DNA from: Brevinematales bacterium
Lineage (GTDB): Bacteria > Spirochaetota > Brevinematia > Brevinematales > GWF1-51-8
Length of the DNA: 61,387 nt
NCBI GenBank assembly: GCA_020059465.1
Contig: JAGVBZ010000002.1
Location: forward strand, 1-61,387
Reading direction: 5' to 3'
Shown: piece by piece, positions 24,277-33,583 of the stretch
How positions within the stretch are numbered: position 1 is the stretch's first letter
Layout: every line of letters starts with the position of its first letter
Made by a program: the position numbers and the translations under genes
Notes under the pieces: model-generated
Seen by the model: only the letters and a program-made list of their open reading frames with translations
Databases searched by the model: none
Told to the model about the DNA's origin: nothing

Positions 24277-24555
24277 AATTTCCTCGAAATATGTGTTTTA
24301 CGGACGATTGTCTGATTTACCCTTATATTAAGCAGGATGATATATATGCGGAAGAATTATCACTGCGAGACTTTTGGAGGGAGCTTCGGACAGCTGAGTG
24401 CGCGGTATCGCAATGACAAAAGGGTTTACCATCAAACCTTCTATATAAATCGGTATTTCCCGGTCATTTTCTTAGTTTTAGACAACGGAAATGACTGCAA
24501 GCGGTCAATGATGAGAATTCTATTCCGATAATAAATATACTAAGCGAGGTTTGCT
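24277..24555. other. Intergenic region with a partial dispersed repeat
   Basis: No gene is supported. The stretch GTATCGCAATGACAAAAGGG (24403-24422) resembles one end of the MITE-like repeat seen at 12815 and 26254, without its partner arm. Confidence 0.4.
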
Positions 24556-26220
24556 ATGTCAAGAACCATGAAAATCGGACTGACGCTTGCGTTATGCGGC
24601 GTAGTTCTTTCTATATTTATGATATTGATTATTACCGCCCCCGATGATATAATCCGGTTCGGCAGTGTTCCCGTGACGACGCTGGACAAGATCGAGAACG
24701 ATACCGCCATACTGGTGGACGATCCGGCATTCCTCCATGTGACTAATACGTTCGAGATGCGCGAACTGATAAAAAAGACCATCTCTTATAAAATATACTT
24801 GGAGAACAGCCCTATCGACGGGATTTCCCCGCTCCTGATTCAGTCGTTCACAGAACCGTATTCGATGCAGGAAGGGATTTTCACATTCAAGGGAAGCCCG
24901 ATGCGGGACTGGGGCGCGATCGGTAAACTGACGTCGCAGGATTTCAGTCTGTCGGTGGAGTGGGCGAATAAGACCGGGCAATCTCCCGTATGGGGCGGCG
25001 GCGGGGGATGGACAGGCCAGCCGCTTCTCGTACACTGGACATCCGCGCAGAAATCGAATATGCTGATCCCGAAGAAGTACAAGGATAACGCGGAGTTCAC
25101 CGAGGTCATATTCGCTTCCCTGGACGGCAGGATATACTTTTACGACTTCGATACGGGCGTATCCACACGCCCGCCGATCTATCTGGGAAACCCCGTGAAA
25201 GGAACGCCGTCGATCGATCCGCGCGGCCTGCCGCTCCTGTATGTCGGGGAGGGTGTCCCGGAAAAAGGCAAGCAGAAGTACAGGATATACAGCCTGATCG
25301 ACCAGAAGCTGCTTTATTCCATCTCCGGGGGAGATCCGCAGGCGTACCGGACATGGGGTGGGTTCGATTCGTCAGGGATAGTGAACTCCAAGTCGGATAT
25401 CCTGATTACAGGCGGCGAGAACGGTATCCTGTATATCGCGAAGCTTAACACGGAGTACGACTTCGCCGGGGGAAAGCTGTCGATTTCCCCGAAGCTCTAT
25501 AAATATGTCTACCATTATAAAACCGGAGCGGGCAAGAAGAAGGTCTACGGGATCGAGAACTCGGTCGCGGTATACAAGAACCTTCTCTACTTCAGCGATA
25601 ACTGCGGGACGATCCAATGTATGGATCTGATCAACCTGAAGCCGTTATGGATCAAGGATGTGAAGGATGATACCGACGCGTCGATAGTGGTCGAGGCAGA
25701 AAAGGGCGTGCCTTATCTTTATACCGGGTGCGAGGTCGATATCCAGGGGGCGAAGGGGTATTCCTATATCCGTAAGATAAACGGGCTGACCGGCGACACG
25801 GTCTGGGAAAACCGTTATTACTGCCGTTCCCTGCCCGAACGGAACGGCGGGGTGTTCGCTACCCCGATGATCGGGAAATTGAGCCTGTCGAACCTTGTAG
25901 TGTTCACCCTCGCGTATTACCAGACGGTCGGCCGGGGGCTGATGGTCGCGCTCGATAAGGCGACCGGCAAGGAGCTATGGCGATGGGAGATGACCAATTA
26001 CTCGTGGTCGTCGCCCACGGGAGTTTATGACGCGGATGGCAACGGGTATATCGTGCAGTGCGACTCCGCCGGGAACGTCAACATGCTCGCGGGGATGAAC
26101 GGGTCGAACCTCGCAAACCTCAAGCTCCCGAACAATATTCAGGCTACCCCCGTGTTCTATAAGGATTCGATTCTGATCGCCGAACGGGGGAATAAGCTGT
26201 ATAAAATCAATATCCAATAA
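24556..26220 (+). CDS. Membrane-anchored PQQ-type beta-propeller protein
   Basis: This 554-residue protein has one N-terminal membrane helix (about residues 6-28) and then an extracytoplasmic beta-propeller. The blades show repeated PQQ-like strands such as IFASLDGRIYFYDFDTG, ILITGGENGILYIAKLN, LYFSDNCGTIQCMDL, TGKELWRWEMTNYSWSSP and GYIVQCDSAGNVNML. A short polar region with WGGGGGWTGQPLLVHW begins the propeller, as in BamB-like proteins. It may act in binding or protein assembly at the cell envelope; the ligand is unknown. It is a single-gene unit. Confidence 0.72.
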   Translation: MSRTMKIGLTLALCGVVLSIFMILIITAPDDIIRFGSVPVTTLDKIENDTAILVDDPAFLHVTNTFEMRELIKKTISYKIYLENSPIDGISPLLIQSFTEPYSMQEGIFTFKGSPMRDWGAIGKLTSQDFSLSVEWANKTGQSPVWGGGGGWTGQPLLVHWTSAQKSNMLIPKKYKDNAEFTEVIFASLDGRIYFYDFDTGVSTRPPIYLGNPVKGTPSIDPRGLPLLYVGEGVPEKGKQKYRIYSLIDQKLLYSISGGDPQAYRTWGGFDSSGIVNSKSDILITGGENGILYIAKLNTEYDFAGGKLSISPKLYKYVYHYKTGAGKKKVYGIENSVAVYKNLLYFSDNCGTIQCMDLINLKPLWIKDVKDDTDASIVVEAEKGVPYLYTGCEVDIQGAKGYSYIRKINGLTGDTVWENRYYCRSLPERNGGVFATPMIGKLSLSNLVVFTLAYYQTVGRGLMVALDKATGKELWRWEMTNYSWSSPTGVYDADGNGYIVQCDSAGNVNMLAGMNGSNLANLKLPNNIQATPVFYKDSILIAERGNKLYKINIQ

Positions 26221-26253
26221 ACAGCGCTGAAAACGGCTGTTCCCGAATGACTT

Positions 26254-26391
26254 GTTGACGAATGGTTTTTTATCATTGCGAAGCCAGAGTCGAAGCAATC
26301 TATTCTAATACCGTATAATGAATAAAACAGACTGCTTCACAGCGTCGGGGTATCGCAGAGACAGGGAATCATCGAAATTTCTTGCTTGTCA
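26254..26391. repeat. MITE-like palindromic repeat, copy B
   Basis: This is homologous to copy A at 12815-12970: TTGAC, TCATTGCGA, GAAGCAATCT, AAAACAGACTGCTTCA, TCGCAG-GACAG and TTTCTTG follow in the same order and spacing. It is shorter in the first arm than copy A. I see no clear target duplication around it. Confidence 0.75.
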
Positions 26392-26603
26392 TTAAGTCTG
26401 ATATTAAACGGTTGTAATTACTGATATCTTGATATAAATAGTCTATCAAAAACCGGGAAACGACGGATTAATGGATGTATCCCTGCACCGGAAAAATCGT
26501 TCGGATAGTGCCAGCATGCGGAAAAGAAAAATATACTAAGTATATCGTTTTTATAGTTGTTATATCGGAAAACCCTTGTTATAATAAAAAACTATAAAAA
26601 CGG

Positions 26604-28616
26604 ATGAACCGCATGAAATACTTATCGACGGTAGTTTTAGTATCGCTTTTCTTTGTCACAAATCTATTTGCAACAAACCAGAAACTTAAATCCGACGATA
26701 CCGCGCGGGTCTTAAGCTCTAACTGGCAGTATATTTGGGGAGACCCGCAGGGTTTTTTAAAAGAAGCAGGAACCGTCGATCCGGTGCTTCTTTCCGAAGC
26801 CGCTTGGAATTCCGAATATTCTCCCGGTGTACCGCCAAGAGATGGGCATACTAATATCATCTGGTACCGTGTTCTGCTCCCGGCAGGAAAATGGTCGCCC
26901 CCCTATATACTTATTCCTGTCGAAATTGCTGGTGAGCTGGAAGTGTTTTTTAAGGGCGATTTGATCTATCATTTTCAGGAAACCCCTCAGGGAATCTGGA
27001 TCATGTTCCGATTGCCTGATCAATTCGAGGGAGAGTTTCTCTATTTCCGGGTGGCTTCTGCGCGAGAAGAGATCGGCATATTTAATTCTGTTTGGATTGG
27101 GCCGCAGGACGATTTAATCCGCGTGATAATCCATATGCATCTCGGCAGCTTTTTAACCAGTTTCGTACTTCTTATTATGGGTATCGGAGCGGTAGTGATA
27201 TTTATTATTAACAGGAATGATGGAAGACGACGTTTCTTATATTATAGTATTTTCACTATTAACGCGGGTCTTCTGATACTTGCACGTTCCGGATTAAGCT
27301 ACCTGATATATCCGGATTATCAGTTTTGGTCAAGACTTTCGCTGATGATGTTATTCCTAATCCCCGTTTCCTTTCCGCTCTCATCCTTTGAATTCTTTAA
27401 AAACAGGTATAAATCTTTATTACTTATATATTCCGCAATCAGCTTATTTTTCATCGCAGCATTGTATATATTGGACCTGACCGGGTTTGTGCCATTGCAG
27501 TCTGCGTTGGTATTTTTTAATTTCGCCATTCTGATTGCCGGTGTTTTTTGGGGGGTGATATCGGTTAGGTTTATTTTCGATCAGGATAAGGACACCAAGA
27601 TTTTTGCGGCCGGATTCTTCCTCATGGTTATTTACGGGATCATAAACACTGTTTCCTCTATGAAAATTATTCCCTATACCGGGGGTGTTTTACATTGGGG
27701 GCTATTGCTTTATAATGCAGCGATGGCCGCCATTCTCATTCGAACTATGCTATTATTAGGAAAACGTTTTCAGGAAATAAACATCGAACTGGAACGAAAA
27801 GTGAAGGAACATGCCGTCGAATTGAAAGAGACATTTGCTATTCTCGAAGCCAAGCAGAACGAGATGTTTTTAGAGCTTGAAATGGCTCGAAGAATACAAC
27901 AGCATCTGATTCCGGAAAGCAAGTCAGTAAACATACCGGACGGGGTGGGGTTTGCCGCACGGTATGTCGCGCTCGAATCGGTGGGCGGCGATCTATATGA
28001 TTTGATCAGGGTTGGGCGGAATGCCGTCGGTTTCCTTATTATGGATGTTTCAGGGCATGGAGTTCCCGCCGCAATGGTTACAATGATGGCGAAGGTTAAT
28101 TTCCAGTTATATTCCAGATGGGGTAATTCCCCGGCAAAAGTGATCAGTCAGGTGAATAATGATCTGATAGATTTCATCGGTGATTTAGGTTTCTTTTTAA
28201 CGGCTTTCTATGGAATTCTTAATTTGGAAACCCAAGTATTGGAATTTGCAAATGCCGGGCATCCCCCCGCTATTATTATCAGAAAAAGAACCGGGGATGT
28301 TGAGCTTTTAGAAGCTACGGGGACAGTTATCGGTTGTTTTCCAAATCCTCAGTGGAAAACGGTAAGTTTAAATATTGAGCCGGGGGACAAAGTTATTCTA
28401 TATACTGACGGAATCACAGAATCCCGTAATTCCGAAGGAGAAATGTACGGGCTGGATAGTCTGATAGAATCCTGTACCCGTTTCGCCGATAAACCACTTG
28501 ATGATTTTATAGTCGGGGTGTCCTCCGATCTGATCCGTTTCTGTTGGGAAATTCCGCTGAATGATGATCGTTGTATCTTATGTTTTAATTATTCACACAA
28601 AGCGGAAAAGAAATAA
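26604..28616 (+). CDS. 7TM receptor with SpoIIE/PP2C phosphatase domain
   Basis: This 670-residue protein has a signal peptide (residues 1-24), then a beta-rich extracytoplasmic domain (30-175) with the jelly-roll look of 7TMR-DISM sensors (NIIWYRVLLPAGKW, LEVFFKGDLIYHFQETPQG). Seven helices span roughly 178-390. A coiled coil (395-430) leads to a SpoIIE-type serine phosphatase: AARYVALESVGGDLYDLI, FLIMDVSGHGVPAAMV and VILYTDGITESR, with the aspartates of the Mn2+ site. Such proteins usually dephosphorylate an anti-anti-sigma factor. It is a paralogue of the protein at 29170. Confidence 0.85.
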   Translation: MNRMKYLSTVVLVSLFFVTNLFATNQKLKSDDTARVLSSNWQYIWGDPQGFLKEAGTVDPVLLSEAAWNSEYSPGVPPRDGHTNIIWYRVLLPAGKWSPPYILIPVEIAGELEVFFKGDLIYHFQETPQGIWIMFRLPDQFEGEFLYFRVASAREEIGIFNSVWIGPQDDLIRVIIHMHLGSFLTSFVLLIMGIGAVVIFIINRNDGRRRFLYYSIFTINAGLLILARSGLSYLIYPDYQFWSRLSLMMLFLIPVSFPLSSFEFFKNRYKSLLLIYSAISLFFIAALYILDLTGFVPLQSALVFFNFAILIAGVFWGVISVRFIFDQDKDTKIFAAGFFLMVIYGIINTVSSMKIIPYTGGVLHWGLLLYNAAMAAILIRTMLLLGKRFQEINIELERKVKEHAVELKETFAILEAKQNEMFLELEMARRIQQHLIPESKSVNIPDGVGFAARYVALESVGGDLYDLIRVGRNAVGFLIMDVSGHGVPAAMVTMMAKVNFQLYSRWGNSPAKVISQVNNDLIDFIGDLGFFLTAFYGILNLETQVLEFANAGHPPAIIIRKRTGDVELLEATGTVIGCFPNPQWKTVSLNIEPGDKVILYTDGITESRNSEGEMYGLDSLIESCTRFADKPLDDFIVGVSSDLIRFCWEIPLNDDRCILCFNYSHKAEKK

Positions 28617-29169
28617 TCGGTTAAGTGACCCTTTTCCCATTCTAACGGGGATTTTTTGTTAATCTTGGTGCATTCATCGGGGATTTCATTCTGAGATAGA
28701 AAAGTTCCTGTTGGTTTGCGTTTTGATACGGCTGTGAGACGATGAATTTTTTCCCGCATGTATAAGGGGTATAAATAAAAACTCTATCTAAATGGAGAAT
28801 GGAATGAACTGCCGGTTTTCTGCGGAAAATCTGGTGTTGTCCGTAAATGATATCGATCTTCCGCATTCTGACATCTCTGTCATCGCCTGTCTGCCTTCGG
28901 CAGAAGGCAGGCGGGACTTCCCTCTCCCTATGGTCGAGGACAGGCTCTCATCCGTGAGAGCGCCCCGCTTCCTGACATCCCTGTCATCGCCTGTCTGCCT
29001 TCGGCAGAAGGCAGGCGGGACTTCTCTCATCCGTGAGAGTCGCAGTACCTTGACATTCGGGAACATTCGGAATTATAATTAATCAGTTTATAGAATAATT
29101 TCAGCATGTCCTGTTGACGGGAGGGGATTAGCTGCCCTATACGGGAAACGGAATTATTGCGGGGAACGG
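28617..29169. other. Gap between phosphatase paralogues, with repeats
   Basis: No gene is supported. The right half holds the duplicated hairpin block of 28868-29039. A short leftward frame (28642-28866) has no ribosome site and looks like chance. Confidence 0.6.
28868..29039. repeat. Duplicated hairpin block
   Basis: A 53-bp unit occurs at 28868-28920 and 28972-29024 with one mismatch. Each unit contains a stem from GCCTGTCTGCC and GGCAGAAGGCAGGCGGG around TTCGG. A second palindrome, CTCTCATCCGTGAGAG, follows each unit (28945-28960 and 29024-29039). Confidence 0.8.
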
Positions 29170-31170
29170 ATGTCAAGGCGGATACTCTACCTTCTGTCGC
29201 TATTAATGCTCTCTCCTGTTTTACTCTTAGCCGGCGAATCCTGCCGGAAAATCGAGAGCGGATGGGCTTTTTATTGGGGCGAACTCCCCGGATATACCGG
29301 CATTTCTCAGGGGCTGAACCCGGTATCGCTTACCGGTATCCTTTGGACACCCCTGAAGTATGACGGAAGCCCGCCTCCCGGCGAACGGCTTCATATTGTT
29401 TGGTACCGGCTCATATTACCCGAAACCAACTTCGAAAACCCGTCCCTCTATTTTGAGAACGAGATTATGGGAAAAACGGATTTCTATATGGATGGGAGAC
29501 ATATATACAGTTCCCCCTACGCATATACCGGAGTCTGGCATATCGTCCGTCTGCCAGTGAATTATCCCGGGAAAATGTTGTTTATTCGCGTCGAATCGGC
29601 ACGGAAATCCATAGGTATATACGGCGACGTATGGATCGGTCCCGAGGGGGGGCAATGGGTTTCGGTGATCAATCGGGATATCTTCAAGTTTATTTTTTCA
29701 TGCATTCTCATCGCGCTCGGACTATTTATCGGTTCTATTCAGTTCCTGCTCCCCAAGAAAAACGATTACTCCTATTTGTCGTTTGCGCTTTTCGCGATTA
29801 TTTTAGGAGGTTACATCCTCTCCAAGTCGGACATCCGTATCATGCTGATCCCGGTGCAGACGTTATGGTCGTATCTCGAACTGATGACACTCTCTCTTGT
29901 CCCGGGTATAGCGTTCATGGCGTTTTACTATACGTTCCAGTCACAGGCGAAACCTTATCTTCTGCGGATATCACAGGGATTAGTGATCGGGGGCGGCGTT
30001 ATCATTCTTCTCGACCTGATACGCGCGGTACCGTTAATCGTCTTTTTATTCCCGTTTCAGATTCTTATAGTAGCTGGGGGAATTACCCTGCTGGTATTAT
30101 CTATCCGTTTTGCGGTGCAGGGGCATACTGACGCAAAAATCTACTCTTTCGGGTTCGGGATTATGTGCGTATACGGTATTTATAATGTTCTGACTGCGAC
30201 CGAGGTGATCCCGTTTACAAAAAGCAGCGTCTACTACGGAGTATTCTTCTTCACATTATCGTTCGTCATTATATTTATCAGGCGTTTTCTTTCGGTCAAC
30301 CGGAAGATAAGCCTGTATAACACCGAACTGGAAGAACAGGTTAAAAAACGTACCGATGAACTGATAAAATCGAACAGGCAGCTCCTTCGGACTACCGAGG
30401 CGATCCTGAAAGAACTGATGATGGCCAAACGGGTGCAGGAGCATTTTATTCCCGACGATACCCGTTTCCCGAGCGTGAACCAGTTATCGTTCGGGTCGAA
30501 GTATGAGGCGCTGGAATCGGTCGGCGGGGACTTATACGATGTTATCCAAGTAGGAAAGAACGGGTACGGTTTCCTGATCGCAGACGTCTCCGGCCACGGT
30601 GTAGCGTCGGCGCTGATCTCCGGAATGATCAAGGTCGACTTTTTTACCCATTCACGCTGGGGGGTGGCTCCTTCGGACGTCATCATGAAAGTCAACAAGG
30701 ATATATATAATTTTATCGGCGACCTCGAGTACTTTGTCACCGCATACTACGCAATCCTCAATCTCGAGACAGGAATCCTCCATTATACCAACGCGGGACA
30801 TCAGCCGGCCATCCTTCTGCGCCGTTCCACCGGAGAAGCGCGCGTGCTCAATACGCCGGGAACCATCATCGGCAGTTTTGTCGATTTCGAATGGAAAAGC
30901 GAAAGTCTGAAGCTGGAAAAAGGCGACCGTATCCTTTTCTATACCGACGGCATAGTCGAGGCGAGAAGCGAGAAGAAGGAGTTATGGGGATACGACAGGC
31001 TGATGGAATCGATCCTGAAGAACATCGATTATCCAGTACGTGAATTCGTAGATAGAATTATTGTGGATATCGGCAAGTTCTGCGGAGAACAGCCCGCCGA
31101 CGATGACCGCGCATTGTTCTGTGTGGAATATAATCCCGACGGAATAACCGAAACGCATATCAAGAAGTAA
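29170..31170 (+). CDS. 7TM receptor with SpoIIE/PP2C phosphatase domain, paralogue 2
   Basis: The 666-residue protein has the same architecture as the protein at 26604: signal peptide, 7TMR-DISM-like beta domain (HIVWYRLILPETNFENPS, KTDFYMDGRHIYSS), seven membrane helices (about 180-385), a coiled coil and a SpoIIE phosphatase. The catalytic part reads KYEALESVGGDLYDVI, FLIADVSGHGVASALI and ILFYTDGIVEARSE, and ends with DDRALFCVEY. It lies 554 bases after its paralogue and upstream of flaB. Both would be environment-responsive regulators of partner-switch signalling. Confidence 0.85.
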   Translation: MSRRILYLLSLLMLSPVLLLAGESCRKIESGWAFYWGELPGYTGISQGLNPVSLTGILWTPLKYDGSPPPGERLHIVWYRLILPETNFENPSLYFENEIMGKTDFYMDGRHIYSSPYAYTGVWHIVRLPVNYPGKMLFIRVESARKSIGIYGDVWIGPEGGQWVSVINRDIFKFIFSCILIALGLFIGSIQFLLPKKNDYSYLSFALFAIILGGYILSKSDIRIMLIPVQTLWSYLELMTLSLVPGIAFMAFYYTFQSQAKPYLLRISQGLVIGGGVIILLDLIRAVPLIVFLFPFQILIVAGGITLLVLSIRFAVQGHTDAKIYSFGFGIMCVYGIYNVLTATEVIPFTKSSVYYGVFFFTLSFVIIFIRRFLSVNRKISLYNTELEEQVKKRTDELIKSNRQLLRTTEAILKELMMAKRVQEHFIPDDTRFPSVNQLSFGSKYEALESVGGDLYDVIQVGKNGYGFLIADVSGHGVASALISGMIKVDFFTHSRWGVAPSDVIMKVNKDIYNFIGDLEYFVTAYYAILNLETGILHYTNAGHQPAILLRRSTGEARVLNTPGTIIGSFVDFEWKSESLKLEKGDRILFYTDGIVEARSEKKELWGYDRLMESILKNIDYPVREFVDRIIVDIGKFCGEQPADDDRALFCVEYNPDGITETHIKK

Positions 31171-31253
31171 AGGTTATATTTAGACATACCTCCGTAAAAA
31201 ATAATTCGTAAAACCCTAATCGAAACCCCCAAATTTCCGAAAAATTAAGAGAG

Positions 31254-31288
31254 GCGACAAGGATGTCGCTGCCAAACCATCAAGGAGG
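31254..31288 (+). promoter_or_regulatory. Predicted CsrA-binding leader of flaB
   Basis: The stem GCGACA (31254-31259) pairs with TGTCGC (31264-31269) and presents AGGA in the loop. The core ACAAGGATGT (31257-31266) matches the CsrA SELEX consensus ACARGGAUGU. A second GGA lies inside the ribosome site AAGGAGG (31282-31288), 5 bases before the ATG. This two-site layout is the one CsrA uses to block flagellin translation. Confidence 0.7.
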
Positions 31289-31293
31289 ATGAT

Positions 31294-32166
31294 ATGATTA
31301 TCAACCACAACATCAGCGCGATCTTCGCCCAACGCCAGTTGACAGTCAACAACTGGGACGCTGATAAGTCCATCGAAAAGCTCTCGTCCGGTATGAAGAT
31401 CAACAAAGCCGGCGACGACGCTTCCGGTCTTGCGGTATCCGAGAAAATGCGGACCCAGATCCGCGGTCTCCACCGCGCCAATCAAAACGTCATGGACGGC
31501 ATCTCGTTCATCCAGACAGCGGAAGGCTACCTCGAAGAATCTCAGCAGATCCTTCAGCGTCTTCGCGAACTCGCAGTACAGGCCGCTAACGGTATCTATG
31601 ATACCACCGACCGTATGATGATTCAGGTCGAAGTTTCGGAAATGGTTGACGAACTTGACCGTATTGCATCTCACGCGCAGTTCAATGGAATGAACCTGCT
31701 GACCGGGCGTTTCGCTCAGCCTACCGGTACCAACACCGTGATGGCAAGTATGTGGCTGCACATGGGCGCCAACATGGACCAGAGAGAAAGAGTATACATC
31801 GGTACGATGAACTCTCAGGGTCTCGGTCTCAAGGCTCCCGTCGGGAATCCCGAAACCGCTTCATTTATCAGCTTAAGTACGCCGGACAAAGCCAATATGG
31901 CGATCGGTCTGATCGACCAGGCCTTGACCAAAGCCAGCAAACAGCGCGCGGACCTCGGTGCCTACCAGAACCGTCTCCAGCACGCATCCAAGGGCCTCAT
32001 GGTCGGTTTCGAAAATCTGCAGGCTGCCGAATCCCGCATCCGCGACACGGATATGGCATACGAAATGTCGAACTTCGTCCGGAACCAGATTCTCACTCAG
32101 GCTGCGACCGCTATGCTCGCTCAGGCGAACCAGAAGCCTCAGCTCATGCTCCAATTACTGCGGTAA
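31294..32166 (+). CDS. flaB: FlaB-type periplasmic flagellin
   Basis: The 290-residue flagellin begins [20 protein letters not shown] and continues [20 protein letters not shown] and [14 protein letters not shown], which is the canonical spirochaete FlaB start. The N- and C-terminal D0/D1 helical domains dominate; the variable middle is short, with [14 protein letters not shown], a segment typical of FlaB core proteins. The C-terminus ends in [20 protein letters not shown]. No signal peptide is present, as expected for export by the flagellar type III system. A CsrA-like leader hairpin suggests translational control. A strong terminator follows. Confidence 0.95.
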   Translation: MIINHNISAIFAQRQLTVNNWDADKSIEKLSSGMKINKAGDDASGLAVSEKMRTQIRGLHRANQNVMDGISFIQTAEGYLEESQQILQRLRELAVQAANGIYDTTDRMMIQVEVSEMVDELDRIASHAQFNGMNLLTGRFAQPTGTNTVMASMWLHMGANMDQRERVYIGTMNSQGLGLKAPVGNPETASFISLSTPDKANMAIGLIDQALTKASKQRADLGAYQNRLQHASKGLMVGFENLQAAESRIRDTDMAYEMSNFVRNQILTQAATAMLAQANQKPQLMLQLLR

Positions 32167-32191
32167 CGTATCGAAATCAGTATCAAACAAT

Positions 32192-32226
32192 AAAAGCGTC
32201 CCCGCAAAGGGGACGCTTTTTGTTTT
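32192..32226 (+). terminator. flaB terminator
   Basis: AAAAGCGTCCCC and GGGGACGCTTTT form a long stem around GCAAA, followed by a T-tract at 32216-32226. Confidence 0.9.
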
Positions 32227-32318
32227 GTCGAACCTTCCGAATTAGTACTTTACTTTTTTCACGTGTGAAAATATAATAGGGCAGTTATTAATAAACATAA
32301 AAAAATGGAGAGGACAAT

Positions 32319-32819
32319 ATGAAAAGAACGCTTATTGTCTGGGTCTTTCTTATTTTATTTTCCGTAATTTTTACGGGAAGTGTCTACGCCGCAGGTAAGG
32401 CGTCTCTGAGCGTAGAGATTTTGCGCACATTGGTCAACGCAATCACCGGAACAGCAACTGCGGATATTGAGTTCGAGACCCCGCTGTCGGATAACCTGAC
32501 GTTCGATTTCGGGATGATATATTTCAGCGCACCCTCCGCCGGCAGTTATTTTCAGCCGTCAATCGGAGTCAATCTCTATATTACCGCCCGTTCGCTTTCC
32601 GGTTTCTGGGTGGGAGTGAAATACGCCCCGATGATGAGTTTCGGGCCGGCATTCAATTATGCTAATGCTTTAATGACCTCGATGGGTTTTAAGCTGATAC
32701 TGGATAATGTGGACGGGATTTTCCTCGAGCCGAGTTTTGCGCTGAACTGGCAGTTGGAGCAGAAGACAGGGCAGCAGGTGTTTCCGTTGTTCATGTTCCG
32801 GGTCGGGTATATTTTCTAA
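32319..32819 (+). CDS. Small outer-membrane beta-barrel-like protein
   Basis: The 166-residue protein has a cleavable signal peptide (residues 1-24, ending VYAAG). The mature part alternates short hydrophobic strands and turns: ATADIEFETPLSDNLTFDFG, YFQPSIGVNLYITARSL, FWVGVKYAPMMSFGP and GIFLEPSFALNWQLE. It ends VGYIF, with a C-terminal phenylalanine like many outer-membrane barrels. About eight strands are possible. The function is unknown. Its last 30 bp are repeated at 33554-33583 beyond a MntA/HepT pair. Confidence 0.65.
   Translation: MKRTLIVWVFLILFSVIFTGSVYAAGKASLSVEILRTLVNAITGTATADIEFETPLSDNLTFDFGMIYFSAPSAGSYFQPSIGVNLYITARSLSGFWVGVKYAPMMSFGPAFNYANALMTSMGFKLILDNVDGIFLEPSFALNWQLEQKTGQQVFPLFMFRVGYIF
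32790..32819 (+). repeat. Direct repeat, outer-membrane gene 3' end, proximal copy
   Basis: These are the last 30 bp of the outer-membrane gene, encoding FMFRVGYIF and stop. They match 33554-33583 at 25 of 30 positions; all five differences are third codon positions, four of them silent. Confidence 0.85.
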
Positions 32820-32857
32820 GTATTTCATCGGCATTCAAGTGTATAGGAGATGCTAAT

Positions 32858-33163
32858 ATGATTGGAACCGATTTAAACCGTGATGCCGTTATTTCGGAAT
32901 TACAGCAGCTTAAACCCGAATTAAACCGTCAGTTCGGGGTAATCCGTATCGGGCTATTCGGTTCGTATGCGAGAGGAGAAAACGTACGGGATAGCGATAT
33001 CGATGTGGTAGTCGAACTGGCGGAACCGGACCTTTTTACCTTAGTGCATATCAAGGAAGTTTTAGAACATAAACTTAACCAATCAGTCGATGTCATTCTT
33101 TTCAGCCGGTTTCTGAATTCTTTCCTAAGGAAAAGAATTCAAAATGAGGCGATTTATGTATGA
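32858..33163 (+). CDS. mntA: MntA-like nucleotidyltransferase antitoxin
   Basis: The 101-residue MNT-fold protein has IGLFGSYARGENVRDSDIDV with the GS-x9-DxD motif and a third acidic residue in KLNQSVDVILF. It would AMPylate the linked HepT and so neutralise it. A GGAGATG ribosome region precedes the ATG. It overlaps the hepT pseudogene by 8 bases. The gene is AT-rich against its neighbours. Confidence 0.85.
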   Translation: MIGTDLNRDAVISELQQLKPELNRQFGVIRIGLFGSYARGENVRDSDIDVVVELAEPDLFTLVHIKEVLEHKLNQSVDVILFSRFLNSFLRKRIQNEAIYV

Positions 33164-33529
33164 TAAAGAACTGGTATTGGAAATAATATCGCAGATTTTG
33201 AATGCAATCAGCCGGATTGAACGCAGGGTGTCGAAGATAAATAATCCCAACAATTTATTTCAAGCGACGAAGGGACAGATATGCTTGATTCCATCTCAAT
33301 GATGCTAATCGCTATCGGCGAGAGTTGTAAGAATCTAGATAAAATTTCCGGCCAAACATTTCTTACCCGGTATCCTGAAATAGACTGGAAAGGCATCAAA
33401 GGTATTCGGGATGTGATTTCTCATCATTACTTCGATATTAACGCTGAAATAATCTATCTTGTATGCAGAAAGAATATTCCAGAACTTAGAAAGGTTTTTG
33501 AGAAAATGTTAAAAGATGTGCGAGAATAA
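33156..33529 (+). pseudogene. hepT: hepT, frameshifted HEPN toxin
   Basis: The ATG at 33156 overlaps the mntA stop and encodes MYDKELVLEIISQILNAIS... in the HepT pattern, but this frame stops after about 49 codons. The second half, from SSDEGTDMLDS near 33267, lies in another frame and continues SISMMLIAIGESCKNL and RDVISHHYF (RX4HXY) to a stop at 33529. A single missing base near 33257-33262 (the T-run after AACAA) would join both parts into a full-length HepT of about 124 residues. Either the toxin is disabled, or this is an assembly or sequencing error in a homopolymer. Confidence 0.75.
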
Positions 33530-33553
33530 TGGAGAAAAATGCCAATCGCTTTT

Positions 33554-33583
33554 TTTATATTCCGGGTAGGGTATATATTTTAA
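33554..33583 (+). repeat. Direct repeat, outer-membrane gene 3' end, distal copy
   Basis: This copy encodes FIFRVGYIF and stop in frame, like 32790-32819, but with different third bases. Upstream, an in-frame ATG at 33539 (PIAFFIFRVGYIF) hints that more of the original gene end survives. Confidence 0.8.

Noticed and set aside
24337-24531. Small rightward ORF after the thioredoxin gene
   Set aside because: It lies in a repeat-containing gap, lacks a ribosome site and looks like chance.
28642-28866. Small leftward ORF between the phosphatase genes
   Set aside because: No ribosome site and no family pattern; it overlaps the repeat block.
31200-31253. Sigma-28-type flagellar promoter upstream of flaB
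   Set aside because: TAAA is present at 31209, but the downstream half does not match GCCGATAA well enough to support it.
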